The notes beneath the pieces were generated by a model. That model saw nothing but the letters and a program-made list of their open reading frames with translations. It did no database searches and was not told where the DNA came from. A program made the position numbers and the translations under genes. This document shows, one piece after another, positions 7,214 through 14,007 of a stretch of 18,755 nt of DNA (positions are counted from its first letter, which is position 1; each line of letters starts with the position of its first letter). Source of the DNA: an uncultured Collinsella sp. GTDB lineage: Bacteria > Actinomycetota > Coriobacteriia > Coriobacteriales > Coriobacteriaceae. The DNA lies in contig UQYA01000034.1 of NCBI GenBank assembly GCA_900545165.1, forward strand, positions 1 to 18,755. Direction: 5' to 3'.

Positions 7214-8317
7214 TTATTGCATTGCGTAGGGCGAAAGCATGGCACGTTGCGAGCAGCTCGCGAACCAAACCGACACGAGCGCGAACATGAAGCCGTTGGC
7301 AAAACCGTTGGCAAACTGCATCGCACCGCGCTTCCACCACAGCAGACTACGATGAAGCACACCGTCCGAAAGCACCATAAACAGGCCCATGGTAAACGGA
7401 ATAAAGCACATCACGGCAAAGGCCGAGAACACGCCCGAAATGGCCGACAGCACCAAAAACGGCGCCACGATGCCCATCAGGTAAAAACCGGTACGAGCTT
7501 TGCCTTCCAAGCGCTCGGCTTCAACATGGGCGCGGCCGACCAGGTCGCCGCCCGCGGCACCGTTGGTGCCAGCATGCCCCATGCCGCTAATGCGGACCTC
7601 GTCGCCATCGTGCGTGCCGGCAGGAAACTCAATTGTCTGCTCGGAGGTCACACGGGTCCGCCCGCTGCCGCCGCAATCGGGGCAGGGGTCGGCGACGACC
7701 TTACCGGAACCGCCGCACTCGGGGCAGACTGACTGAAACGTGCCCGCACCAAACAGGAAGGACAGGTCGACGTCGATGTGGCCGCGGCCGCCGCAGCTCG
7801 GGCAGGTATGGGCATGCTCGGAGGAGACAGAACCCGAGCCGCCGCAATGTCCGCATGTATCGAAACGCGTGTAGCGGACGGTCTTGCGGGCACCGCCCTT
7901 GGCCTCCTTGGCGTCAAGTTTGATATCGACGACCACATTGGCGCCGTTCTCGGGATTGTAGGCAGCCTGGCCGCGACGCTGCTGGCCCCAGGCGCCACCA
8001 AAGGGAAAGCCGCCCTCAAAGGGATTGCCATAGCCTGTGTTGCCGGCGTAGCCGCCACCATAGGGCGAAGCCGTAGGAGCACCGGCAAAGGGATTGCCCG
8101 AGCGCATGGCGTCGTAGCGCGCACGTTTTTGCTCATCCGAAAGCACGGCGTAGGCCTCGGAAACCTCTTTAAACTTTTCCTCGGCATCCGGCTCTTTGTT
8201 GACGTCCGGATGGAGCTTGCGGGCCTTTTGCTGAAAGGCCTTTTGAATATCACGCGAGGTGGCGTCCTTGGAGACACCCAGAATCTCGTAATAATCTTTT
8301 TCGTTCATCGTCGCCAT
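7214..8317 (-). CDS. DnaJ-like protein with hydrophobic, membrane-spanning C terminus
   Basis: The 367-residue protein starts as a DnaJ: J domain (about 3-70) with HPD at 36-38, a long Gly/Pro/Tyr/Phe linker (about 73-118), and four CxxCxGxG zinc repeats (Cys155/158, 172/175, 198/201, 212/215). A first C-terminal substrate domain remains, ending with the usual EFPAGTHDGDEVRISGMGHAG and GGDLV (about 229-260). There the DnaJ homology stops. Instead of the second substrate domain and dimerization helix, residues about 277-316 form two adjacent hydrophobic stretches and 336-354 a third. The product is therefore probably an inner-membrane protein with a cytoplasmic J and zinc module. The ATG at 8315-8317 follows AGGAGG by nine bases; the ATG three codons later is less well spaced. 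The reading frame is intact, so this looks like a fusion or divergent paralogue, not a frameshift. Its clients are unknown. Confidence 0.88.
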   Translation of the reverse strand: MATMNEKDYYEILGVSKDATSRDIQKAFQQKARKLHPDVNKEPDAEEKFKEVSEAYAVLSDEQKRARYDAMRSGNPFAGAPTASPYGGGYAGNTGYGNPFEGGFPFGGAWGQQRRGQAAYNPENGANVVVDIKLDAKEAKGGARKTVRYTRFDTCGHCGGSGSVSSEHAHTCPSCGGRGHIDVDLSFLFGAGTFQSVCPECGGSGKVVADPCPDCGGSGRTRVTSEQTIEFPAGTHDGDEVRISGMGHAGTNGAAGGDLVGRAHVEAERLEGKARTGFYLMGIVAPFLVLSAISGVFSAFAVMCFIPFTMGLFMVLSDGVLHRSLLWWKRGAMQFANGFANGFMFALVSVWFASCSQRAMLSPYAMQ

Positions 8318-8375
8318 GCGCGGCAACCTCCTGCTCACAGCAGCGTATATATTCCGGTAATTCTACCCGAGCGGC

Positions 8376-9608
8376 CTAAGCTAGATCCCAAAACAGCTCG
8401 AACAGAACATTTCCATCGAGCCAGCCCAAGTGTGTCGGCGCCAGACGAGCTCGAACATAGCCCGCGACGACATCTGCCGAAGTGAAAGGTCCCTCATGGA
8501 CCCCGAGCGTCTCGGGCACCCAAGTGGCAAGACCCAATTCGAGCGCGCGATCGCAGGCAGCTGCCAGCTCATCGGCCGGGATGACACGAGCCGCGCGAAC
8601 CAAAAGGTCGGACGCGACACCGCGCGTCATGCGACAAGCAAGCATCAGGTCTTCGGCCGCAGCCTCGCGCTGCGACAGATATTCGGCCTCGAACGCCGTC
8701 GCGACATCGTCACGTTGCACCAGACGCACGCGGTACGAATCGCCTCGAGAAGACACGCCGGGGAACAAACCTACAAGACGGTCGAAATCCTCGGCGTCGA
8801 GCATGCCCGCGGCGGAACGACCCAGGCCCAGGTAGCCCCGTCCGGTCCAGTAGGCAATGTTATGGGCGCACTCATGGCCGTCGAGCGCATAGCTTGCCAC
8901 CTCATAGGGATGATAGCCGGCCGCACCCAGACGCTCACGCGCCACATCCATGCACGAAGCTTGAAAATCCTCGTCGGGCTCGAGCGACTCATCGCGGCAC
9001 GCCATGCGATAAAGGGGCGTCCCCTCCTCAAGCGTGAGCGGGTAGACCGACACATGATGCGGAGCCGCCGCCAGCACGCCATCGAGCGTGCGCTTCCAAC
9101 TCACTGCGGTCTGCCCGGGAAGTCCGCACATAAGGTCGCACGACACGTCAAGCCCAGCGTTCTTGACCGTCGCGATGGCAGCGAGCGCCCGATCGGCATC
9201 GTGAATACGGCCGATGGCAGTAAGTTCGGTGTTATCGAGCGTTTGCACGCCCAGAGAGACGCGTGTGACACCAACCTTGACAAGTGCAGTGGCAAGCTCG
9301 GCGGTCAGCGACTCGGGATTGGCCTCGCAGGTAAACTCAACGGGGGCGCACCACGCACGAATACGCCGCGCCAGCTCCACCAGGCGCTCCCCTGCCAGCG
9401 ACGGCGTACCGCCGCCAACATAGACGGTGCGGATCTGGTCGAGGGCCCCAGCCTTGCCAAAAGCATCGAGGCGCGCGTACAACTGCTCAAAATAGGAATC
9501 GAGCGCAGCGCTCAGGTCGCACGGAGCAAAACTGCTCGAGTCAAAGTCGCAATAGCGGCATTTTTGAGCGCAAAACGGCACGTGCACGTACAGCGCGGTA
9601 ACGGCCAC
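8376..9608 (-). CDS. hemW: Radical SAM protein HemW (coproporphyrinogen III oxidase-like)
   Basis: HemW is a heme-binding radical-SAM protein thought to deliver heme to membrane targets. It is often misnamed oxygen-independent coproporphyrinogen oxidase (HemN). The 410-residue protein begins with LYVHVPFCAQKCRYCDF, the CxxxCxxC cluster motif (Cys13, Cys17, Cys20). It then has the SAM-binding GGGTPS, TCEANPES and LGVQTLDNTELTAIGRIHD blocks and a C-terminal HemN-type domain. The absence of a fourth cysteine right after CRYC (CDF instead of CxC) favours HemW over true HemN. The start is GTG at 9606-9608, with GGAGG seven bases upstream inside the end of dus; the gap to the dus stop is 2 bp. The lepA-hemW neighbourhood is conserved in Firmicutes. 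No porphyrin pathway gene is nearby. Confidence 0.92.
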   Translation of the reverse strand: MAVTALYVHVPFCAQKCRYCDFDSSSFAPCDLSAALDSYFEQLYARLDAFGKAGALDQIRTVYVGGGTPSLAGERLVELARRIRAWCAPVEFTCEANPESLTAELATALVKVGVTRVSLGVQTLDNTELTAIGRIHDADRALAAIATVKNAGLDVSCDLMCGLPGQTAVSWKRTLDGVLAAAPHHVSVYPLTLEEGTPLYRMACRDESLEPDEDFQASCMDVARERLGAAGYHPYEVASYALDGHECAHNIAYWTGRGYLGLGRSAAGMLDAEDFDRLVGLFPGVSSRGDSYRVRLVQRDDVATAFEAEYLSQREAAAEDLMLACRMTRGVASDLLVRAARVIPADELAAACDRALELGLATWVPETLGVHEGPFTSADVVAGYVRARLAPTHLGWLDGNVLFELFWDLA

Positions 9609-9610
9609 CC

Positions 9611-10654
9611 TTAAGCCTCCAGCGGATGAGGGGGCACCAATTCGCCGGCGGCAAGGGCAGCCTCGCAGGCCACCACATCGCGCTCGATCTCATCGACCAG
9701 CGCCATGAACTCCTCATACGTGGAGCAGCGCACCACATGGGCACGCCAAGCGGCGGCATGGGGCATGCCTTTTAAGTACCAGCTTGCGTACGTACGGGCA
9801 CGCGACATGAGCGGCAGGAGCTCATGTGTCAGCGTTAGGTGCTCACGCAGGGCGTCTAAGCGCTCGACGGAGCTGCGCGCCGGCACCGGCGTGCCATCGA
9901 GCGCAAGGGCGCGAGCATCACCGAACACCCACGGATTGCCGTAGATGCCGCGCGCGATAAACACCGCGCTGGCACCCGAGCTGCGCAGATGCTCCGCGGC
10001 ATCCTCGGCGCAGAACACATCGCCCGAACCGATCACGGGAATCTCGACGGCGTCGGCCACCTCATCGACGACCGACCAATCGGCCTGCCCTGTGTAGAGC
10101 TGCGTGGCGCAACGACCATGCACCGCCACCGCGGCGGCACCGGCGCCTTCGAGCATCTGGGCAAACGTCGCGGCATTACGGTCCTCGGCGTAAAAGCCCT
10201 TGCGGATCTTTACGGTCACGGGCACGTGCGCCGCGCCCACCGTGGCCTCGACGATCTTCTCGGCCAAATCGGGCGTGCGCATAAGGGCAGAGCCCTCGCC
10301 CTTGGTGACAACCTTGCGGGCAGGACAGGCCATGTTGATATCGATGAGCGACAGGCGATCGCCCACACGCTCCTCGACGGCGGCGACGGCACTCGCAAAC
10401 TGATCGGGCTTGGAACCAAAGAGCTGCACGCAAATCTGCTGCTCCTCGTCGGCCGGCAACACCAGGCGCCACGTCTTGTTGCTGGCATAGGCAAGGCCTG
10501 CAACGCTCACCATCTCGCTGTAGGCAAGGTTGGCACCGCGGCGGCGGCACATGATGCGATAGGCGGGGTCGGTCACGCCCGCCATAGGAGCCATAAGGAA
10601 CGGCTGCTCGGCATAAGCACCCAGCAGCCGCTTGCTGTATTCAGAAAGCGCCAT
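9611..10654 (-). CDS. dusB: tRNA-dihydrouridine synthase (DusB-like)
   Basis: An FMN- and NADPH-dependent enzyme that reduces specific uridines in the tRNA D-loop. The 347-residue protein has a TIM-barrel start, FLMAPMAGVTDPAYRIMCRRRGA (19-41), then VQLFGSKPDQFASAV (76-90), DINMACPARKVVTKGEGSALM (105-125) with catalytic Cys110, VTVKIRKGF (146-154), and the phosphate-binding IPVIGSGDVF (205-214). The CPARKV-type active-site loop fits the DusB/general bacterial Dus group; the exact uridine position is not readable from sequence. The ATG at 10652-10654 lies 4 bp past the lepA stop, and the nearest ribosome-site-like sequence is weak, so coupling to lepA is likely. hemW starts 2 bp after its stop. 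Confidence 0.93.
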   Translation of the reverse strand: MALSEYSKRLLGAYAEQPFLMAPMAGVTDPAYRIMCRRRGANLAYSEMVSVAGLAYASNKTWRLVLPADEEQQICVQLFGSKPDQFASAVAAVEERVGDRLSLIDINMACPARKVVTKGEGSALMRTPDLAEKIVEATVGAAHVPVTVKIRKGFYAEDRNAATFAQMLEGAGAAAVAVHGRCATQLYTGQADWSVVDEVADAVEIPVIGSGDVFCAEDAAEHLRSSGASAVFIARGIYGNPWVFGDARALALDGTPVPARSSVERLDALREHLTLTHELLPLMSRARTYASWYLKGMPHAAAWRAHVVRCSTYEEFMALVDEIERDVVACEAALAAGELVPPHPLEA

Positions 10655-10658
10655 AGAC

Positions 10659-12470
10659 CTACTCGTCCACCTTGAGGATCGCCATAAAGGCCTCCTGCGG
10701 GACCTCGACTGAGCCGATGGCCTTCATGCGCTTCTTGCCCTCTTTCTGCTTCTCGAGCAGTTTGCGCTTACGCGAGATATCGCCGCCGTAGCACTTTGCA
10801 AGAACGTCCTTGCGACGCGCTTTGACGGTGGAACGGGCAATGATCTTGTTGCCGATAGCACCCTGGATGGGCACCTCGAACAGCTGACGAGGAATAATCT
10901 CCTTGAGCTTGTCGCATAGGCCGCGGGCAAGACCGTAGGCCTTGTCCTTGTGGACGATAAACGACAGCGCGTCCACCTCGTCGCCCGAAAGCAAGATATC
11001 GAGCTTGACGAGCTCGGAGGGACGATACTCGTTGAACTCGTAGTCGAGCGAGGCATAGCCCTTGGTACGGCTCTTGAGCTGGTCAAAGAAGTCCAAGATG
11101 AGCTCGGCGAGCGGCATATCAAAGCGCATCTCGACCGACTTGCTCGTGAGATGAATCATGTCGGTAGTAATGCCGCGGTGCTCGATAGCGAGCTGCATGA
11201 CGGCACCCGTATACTCGGGCGGGCAGATAATCTTGGCCTTGAGGTAGGGCTCCTCGATGCGCTCGATGCGCGTAGCCTCGGGCAGATCCTGCGGGCTGCG
11301 GACATCAATCATCTCGCCGTCAGTCTTGTAGACGTGATAGTCCACCGAGGGGCTCGTAGCAATGAGGTCAAGATTGAACTCACGCTCCAGGCGCTCCTTG
11401 ACGACCTCCATATGCAGGAGGCCCAAGAAGCCCACGCGGAAACCAAAGCCGAGCGCCACCGAGGTCTCGGGCTCCCACACCAACGACGGGTCGTTGACGT
11501 GCAGCTTATCGAGCGCGTCACGCAGGTTCTCATAGTCCTTGTTATCGATCGGGAACAGGCCCGTATAAACCATGGGCTTGGCCTCGCGGTAGCCGGGAAG
11601 CGGCTCGGGGCAGGGATTCGACGCCCACGTGAGGGTATCGCCCACGCGAACGGCCTCGGGGTCCTTCAGGCCCGTGACCACGTATCCGACCTCGCCGACC
11701 GTGAGCGCGTCGACCGGGGTCTCGGCGGGACGCTTGACGCCCACGCCATCGACCAAAAAGTCGCCCTTTGCCTGCATCATGCGCAGGGTATCGCCCTTTT
11801 TGATGGAACCGTCAAAGACGCGGACCGTGGCGACGACGCCACGATACTCGTCGAAGTATGAATCCAGAATGAGTGCCTTGAGCGGCGCGTTCGCATCGCC
11901 CTTGGGCGGAGAGATCAAAAAGACAATGGACTCCAGCAGATCGTGGATGCCCTCGCCGGTCTTGCCCGAGACACACACGGCATCATCGGCAGGGATCGCC
12001 AGGTCATCCTCGATCTCGGTCTTAACCTCGTCGGGATGAGCCGAGGGCAGGTCGATCTTGTTGATGGCCGGCACAATGTCCAGATTGGCGTTCATGGCGA
12101 GCGTCGCGTTAGAGACGGTCTGCGCCTCAACGCCCTGCGTGGCGTCGACAACGAGCACCGCGCCCTCACAGGCTGCCAGCGAGCGCGAAACCTCATAGGT
12201 AAAGTCCACGTGGCCCGGCGTATCGATCAGGTTGAACTGATACGTCTCGCCATCGTCGGCGTCATAGGAAACGCGAACAGCATTGGACTTGATCGTGATG
12301 CCGCGCTCGCGCTCGATATCCATGGTGTCGAGCAGCTGCGACTCCATGTCGCGTTCGTCGACGGTATGGGTGAGCTCGAGGATGCGATCGCTGATCGTGG
12401 ACTTGCCATGGTCGATGTGCGCAACGATTGAGAAGTTGCGGATGTGGGAAATGTCAATTGAAGTATTCAT
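10659..12470 (-). CDS. lepA: Elongation factor 4 (LepA)
   Basis: LepA is a ribosome-associated translational GTPase that affects translation initiation, back-translocation or ribosome assembly, depending on the study. The 603-residue protein (599 in E. coli) has G1 AHIDHGKST (17-25), DTPGHVDF and NKIDLP motifs, EF-G-like domains II and III (PLPGYREAKPMVYTGLFPID), GFRVGFLGLLHMEVVKERLERE, and the unique C-terminal domain ending QKEGKKRMKAIGSVEVPQEAFMAILKVDE. I chose the ATG at 12468-12470; the longer frame to 12530 crosses the rpsT terminator. No Shine-Dalgarno precedes this ATG. A TAAGAT hexamer sits 7 bases before it, which suggests a leaderless mRNA. It is the first gene of the long lepA-to-recO run. 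Confidence 0.97.
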   Translation of the reverse strand: MNTSIDISHIRNFSIVAHIDHGKSTISDRILELTHTVDERDMESQLLDTMDIERERGITIKSNAVRVSYDADDGETYQFNLIDTPGHVDFTYEVSRSLAACEGAVLVVDATQGVEAQTVSNATLAMNANLDIVPAINKIDLPSAHPDEVKTEIEDDLAIPADDAVCVSGKTGEGIHDLLESIVFLISPPKGDANAPLKALILDSYFDEYRGVVATVRVFDGSIKKGDTLRMMQAKGDFLVDGVGVKRPAETPVDALTVGEVGYVVTGLKDPEAVRVGDTLTWASNPCPEPLPGYREAKPMVYTGLFPIDNKDYENLRDALDKLHVNDPSLVWEPETSVALGFGFRVGFLGLLHMEVVKERLEREFNLDLIATSPSVDYHVYKTDGEMIDVRSPQDLPEATRIERIEEPYLKAKIICPPEYTGAVMQLAIEHRGITTDMIHLTSKSVEMRFDMPLAELILDFFDQLKSRTKGYASLDYEFNEYRPSELVKLDILLSGDEVDALSFIVHKDKAYGLARGLCDKLKEIIPRQLFEVPIQGAIGNKIIARSTVKARRKDVLAKCYGGDISRKRKLLEKQKEGKKRMKAIGSVEVPQEAFMAILKVDE

Positions 12471-12477
12471 GCGGACT

Positions 12478-12483
12478 ATCTTA
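12478..12483 (-). promoter_or_regulatory. Candidate -10 element for leaderless lepA transcript
   Basis: The minus strand reads TAAGAT, which matches the TANNNT -10 seen at actinobacterial leaderless genes, with exactly 7 bases between it and the lepA ATG. No ribosome site is present. The -35 position falls in the T tract and stem of the rpsT terminator and is not consensus. Confidence 0.45.
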
Positions 12484-12495
12484 CCCGAGCGGTAC

Positions 12496-12532
12496 AAAAA
12501 ATGGAGCCTGTTCCATAAAACAGGCTCCATTT
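12496..12532 (-). terminator. Intrinsic terminator after rpsT
   Basis: A 12-bp perfect stem (ATGGAGCCTGTT at 12501-12512 with 12519-12530, extendable by two A-T pairs) with a 6-base loop runs on the minus strand into TTTTTT. It closes the rpsT unit and lies just upstream of the lepA start. Confidence 0.92.
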
Positions 12533-12566
12533 ATGCGCGTAATCTGTGTGGTGTGAAATTTACAAC

Positions 12567-12833
12567 TTAGGCGTTGATGCTGTTCACGAGCTTGGCAAGA
12601 CCGGACTTGCGGTTGGAAGCCTGGTTCTTGTGGATAACATGCTTGGCGGCAGCCATGTCGAGACGCTTGGTGACGGTCTTGAGGGCAGCCTGGGCCTTCT
12701 CGGCGTCGCCCTCGGCGACGGCGGACTGGACGTGCTTGGTCAGCGTCTTGAGCTCGGACTTGACAGCCTTGTTACGCATGCGAGCTGCCTCATTGGTGCG
12801 GATACGCTTCTTCTGAGACTTGATGTTTGCCAC
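12567..12833 (-). CDS. rpsT: 30S ribosomal protein S20
   Basis: S20 is a primary 16S rRNA-binding protein of the small subunit. The 88-residue product has the family sequence from ANIKSQKKRIRTNEAARMRN to AAKHVIHKNQASNRKSGLAKLVNS, rich in Lys and Ala and folding as a three-helix bundle. The start is GTG at 12831-12833, since the family begins M-A-N-I-K-S and AAAGGAA lies 7-8 bases upstream; the ATG-led frame to 12902 reads into the leader. It sits alone between its own promoter and terminator. holA lies upstream, the same neighbour as in Bacillus. S20 represses its own translation in E. coli, where a non-ATG start is part of the control; the GTG here may matter in the same way (inference). Confidence 0.97.
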   Translation of the reverse strand: MANIKSQKKRIRTNEAARMRNKAVKSELKTLTKHVQSAVAEGDAEKAQAALKTVTKRLDMAAAKHVIHKNQASNRKSGLAKLVNSINA

Positions 12834-12908
12834 TTCTGGAGTTCCTTTCGAGTTCCTTGCAAAAAATGTATGACACCTCTGAGACACGGTGAGGTCATGC
12901 AAGCGCCT

Positions 12909-12917
12909 ACTATAGCA
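12909..12917 (-). promoter_or_regulatory. Extended -10 promoter for rpsT
   Basis: The minus strand has TGCTATAGT, a TGN extension plus TATAGT, placed about 75 bases before the rpsT GTG. Transcription would start near 12902 and give a leader of about 70 nt. No good -35 lies 16-18 bases upstream, as often with extended -10 promoters. A TTGACA occurs further up (12947-12952), but 32 bases away. Confidence 0.55.
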
Positions 12918-12966
12918 CGCTCCCCCTCAAAGGGATAGAACGAATTTGTCAAATAGGCAGGTATCA

Positions 12967-13929
12967 TCACGATTTTCTCAAGATGTTCGTAATCCAGAGC
13001 AAAAGCGCGGTCTCAGAATCGGCCGAACCCTTGAGCGCGAGCTCTACATCGACCGCCCCCTCGAGCGCTGCGACGAGCTCTGCCATCGAAAAGCGACGTG
13101 CCCAGGTCAGGTGATTCTTGACCTGCCAGGACTGGAGCTTGAGCGTTGCGGCCAGCTCACGACCCTGTCCGCGCGCATCGAGCGCCTTGGCGACGATAAG
13201 CTCGCGGATGCGGCCGCACAGCAACGTGTAAGTCCACACGTAGCTCTTGGCGGGCAATAGATTGAAAAACTCAAGCGAGCGTCGCATGTCACGGGCCGAG
13301 ACCGCATTGAGAAAGTCCCAGGGCTGGACCTCGGCCGTACGTACAATCCAGCGCTCCACATCGGCAAGCTCAATTTGGGGCGCCTCGACCATCTGGGCAA
13401 GCTTAACCAAGTCGTTATCGAGCATGCGAGTGTTTTCACCCGAACGCGAGACGAGCTCCTCGGCGGCCGCCGTCGAGATCGACTTGCCGTGCTGCGTCGC
13501 CATCTGCTGCACGCGACGCGGCAGCTCCCAGCGCTTGGTGCCGGAGCAATCGATCACGGCCTTCTTGTCGATTTTGGCGATCGCCTTATACAGGCGCGTG
13601 TTCTTGGCAAGCGAGTCGGCGATGATGAGGCAGACCGTTGTGGGGCTGGGACTCGCCAGATACTCAACGAGCGGCTCCGAGACCGCCTTGGCGAGCTTTG
13701 AGCAGCCATCAAGGATTACCAGGCGAAACTCGCTGCCCATCGGAAAGGTGTTAAGCGATCCGATAATGGACTCGATATCGGGGTCCTTGGTCATGTCGCG
13801 CTCGTCGATGTTGAACTCGACCATGCCCGTCTTTTCCAGACGCGCTTTCATACGCGAGACGGCGTGATCGCGCTTGACTCCGTCGGTACCGACGATCAGA
13901 TATGCCGGCAGCAGACCGATTTCGGACAT
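12967..13929 (-). CDS. holA: DNA polymerase III delta subunit
   Basis: Delta is the clamp-opening subunit of the DnaX clamp loader, which places the beta clamp on DNA. The 320-residue protein (family 320-345) starts MSEIGLLPAYLIVGTDGVKRDHAVSRMKARL. This resembles the family opening, where a bond-breaking AAA-like fold begins with an LxYLIxG-type strand and lacks a working Walker A. Later blocks FRLVILDGCSKLAKAVSEPLVEYL, KAIAKIDKKAVIDCSG and a helical collar domain fit HolA/YqeN. I chose the ATG at 13927-13929 because GGGAGG stands eight bases upstream; the longer frame to 13992 begins before the likely transcription start. It follows comEC by 78 bp, with a promoter candidate in between. The comEC-holA-rpsT order matches Bacillus. 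Confidence 0.9.
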   Translation of the reverse strand: MSEIGLLPAYLIVGTDGVKRDHAVSRMKARLEKTGMVEFNIDERDMTKDPDIESIIGSLNTFPMGSEFRLVILDGCSKLAKAVSEPLVEYLASPSPTTVCLIIADSLAKNTRLYKAIAKIDKKAVIDCSGTKRWELPRRVQQMATQHGKSISTAAAEELVSRSGENTRMLDNDLVKLAQMVEAPQIELADVERWIVRTAEVQPWDFLNAVSARDMRRSLEFFNLLPAKSYVWTYTLLCGRIRELIVAKALDARGQGRELAATLKLQSWQVKNHLTWARRFSMAELVAALEGAVDVELALKGSADSETALLLWITNILRKS

Positions 13930-13969
13930 TGCGCTCCCCTCCCGCAGGCCTTCGTATTCGTTCCGTGCC

Positions 13970-13999
13970 ATTCTAGCCCAGGGGCCCACCACACGCCAA
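13970..13999 (-). promoter_or_regulatory. Candidate promoter for holA
   Basis: On the minus strand TTGGCG (13994-13999) and TAGAAT (13970-13975) are 18 bases apart in the comEC-holA gap. Transcription would start near 13963, about 34 bases before the holA ATG. Confidence 0.5.
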
Positions 14000-14007
14000 C
14001 GACGTCG

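Noticed and set aside
7214..7500. Frameshift or pseudogene explanation for the odd end of the DnaJ-like gene
   Set aside because: The tail is one open frame of coherent hydrophobic segments with normal composition for a membrane protein, and the neighbouring frames do not show DnaJ domain II sequence.
8318..8375. Promoter before the DnaJ-like gene (TAGAAT and TATATA hexamers)
   Set aside because: Both hexamers resemble a -10, but no matching -35 is seen at 16-18 bases. The 58-bp gap from hemW makes a promoter possible, but the sequence does not support a specific call.
12471..12530. Longer lepA start beginning MEPVLWNRLHFLYRSG
   Set aside because: These codons run through the rpsT terminator stem and T tract. 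The LepA family starts near MNTSIDISHIRNFSIVAHID.
12947..12952. Consensus TTGACA on the minus strand upstream of rpsT
   Set aside because: It is a perfect -35 but lies 32 bases from TATAGT, and the sequence 16-18 bases downstream (TGAGGG) is no -10. It is probably chance, or belongs to a site for another factor.
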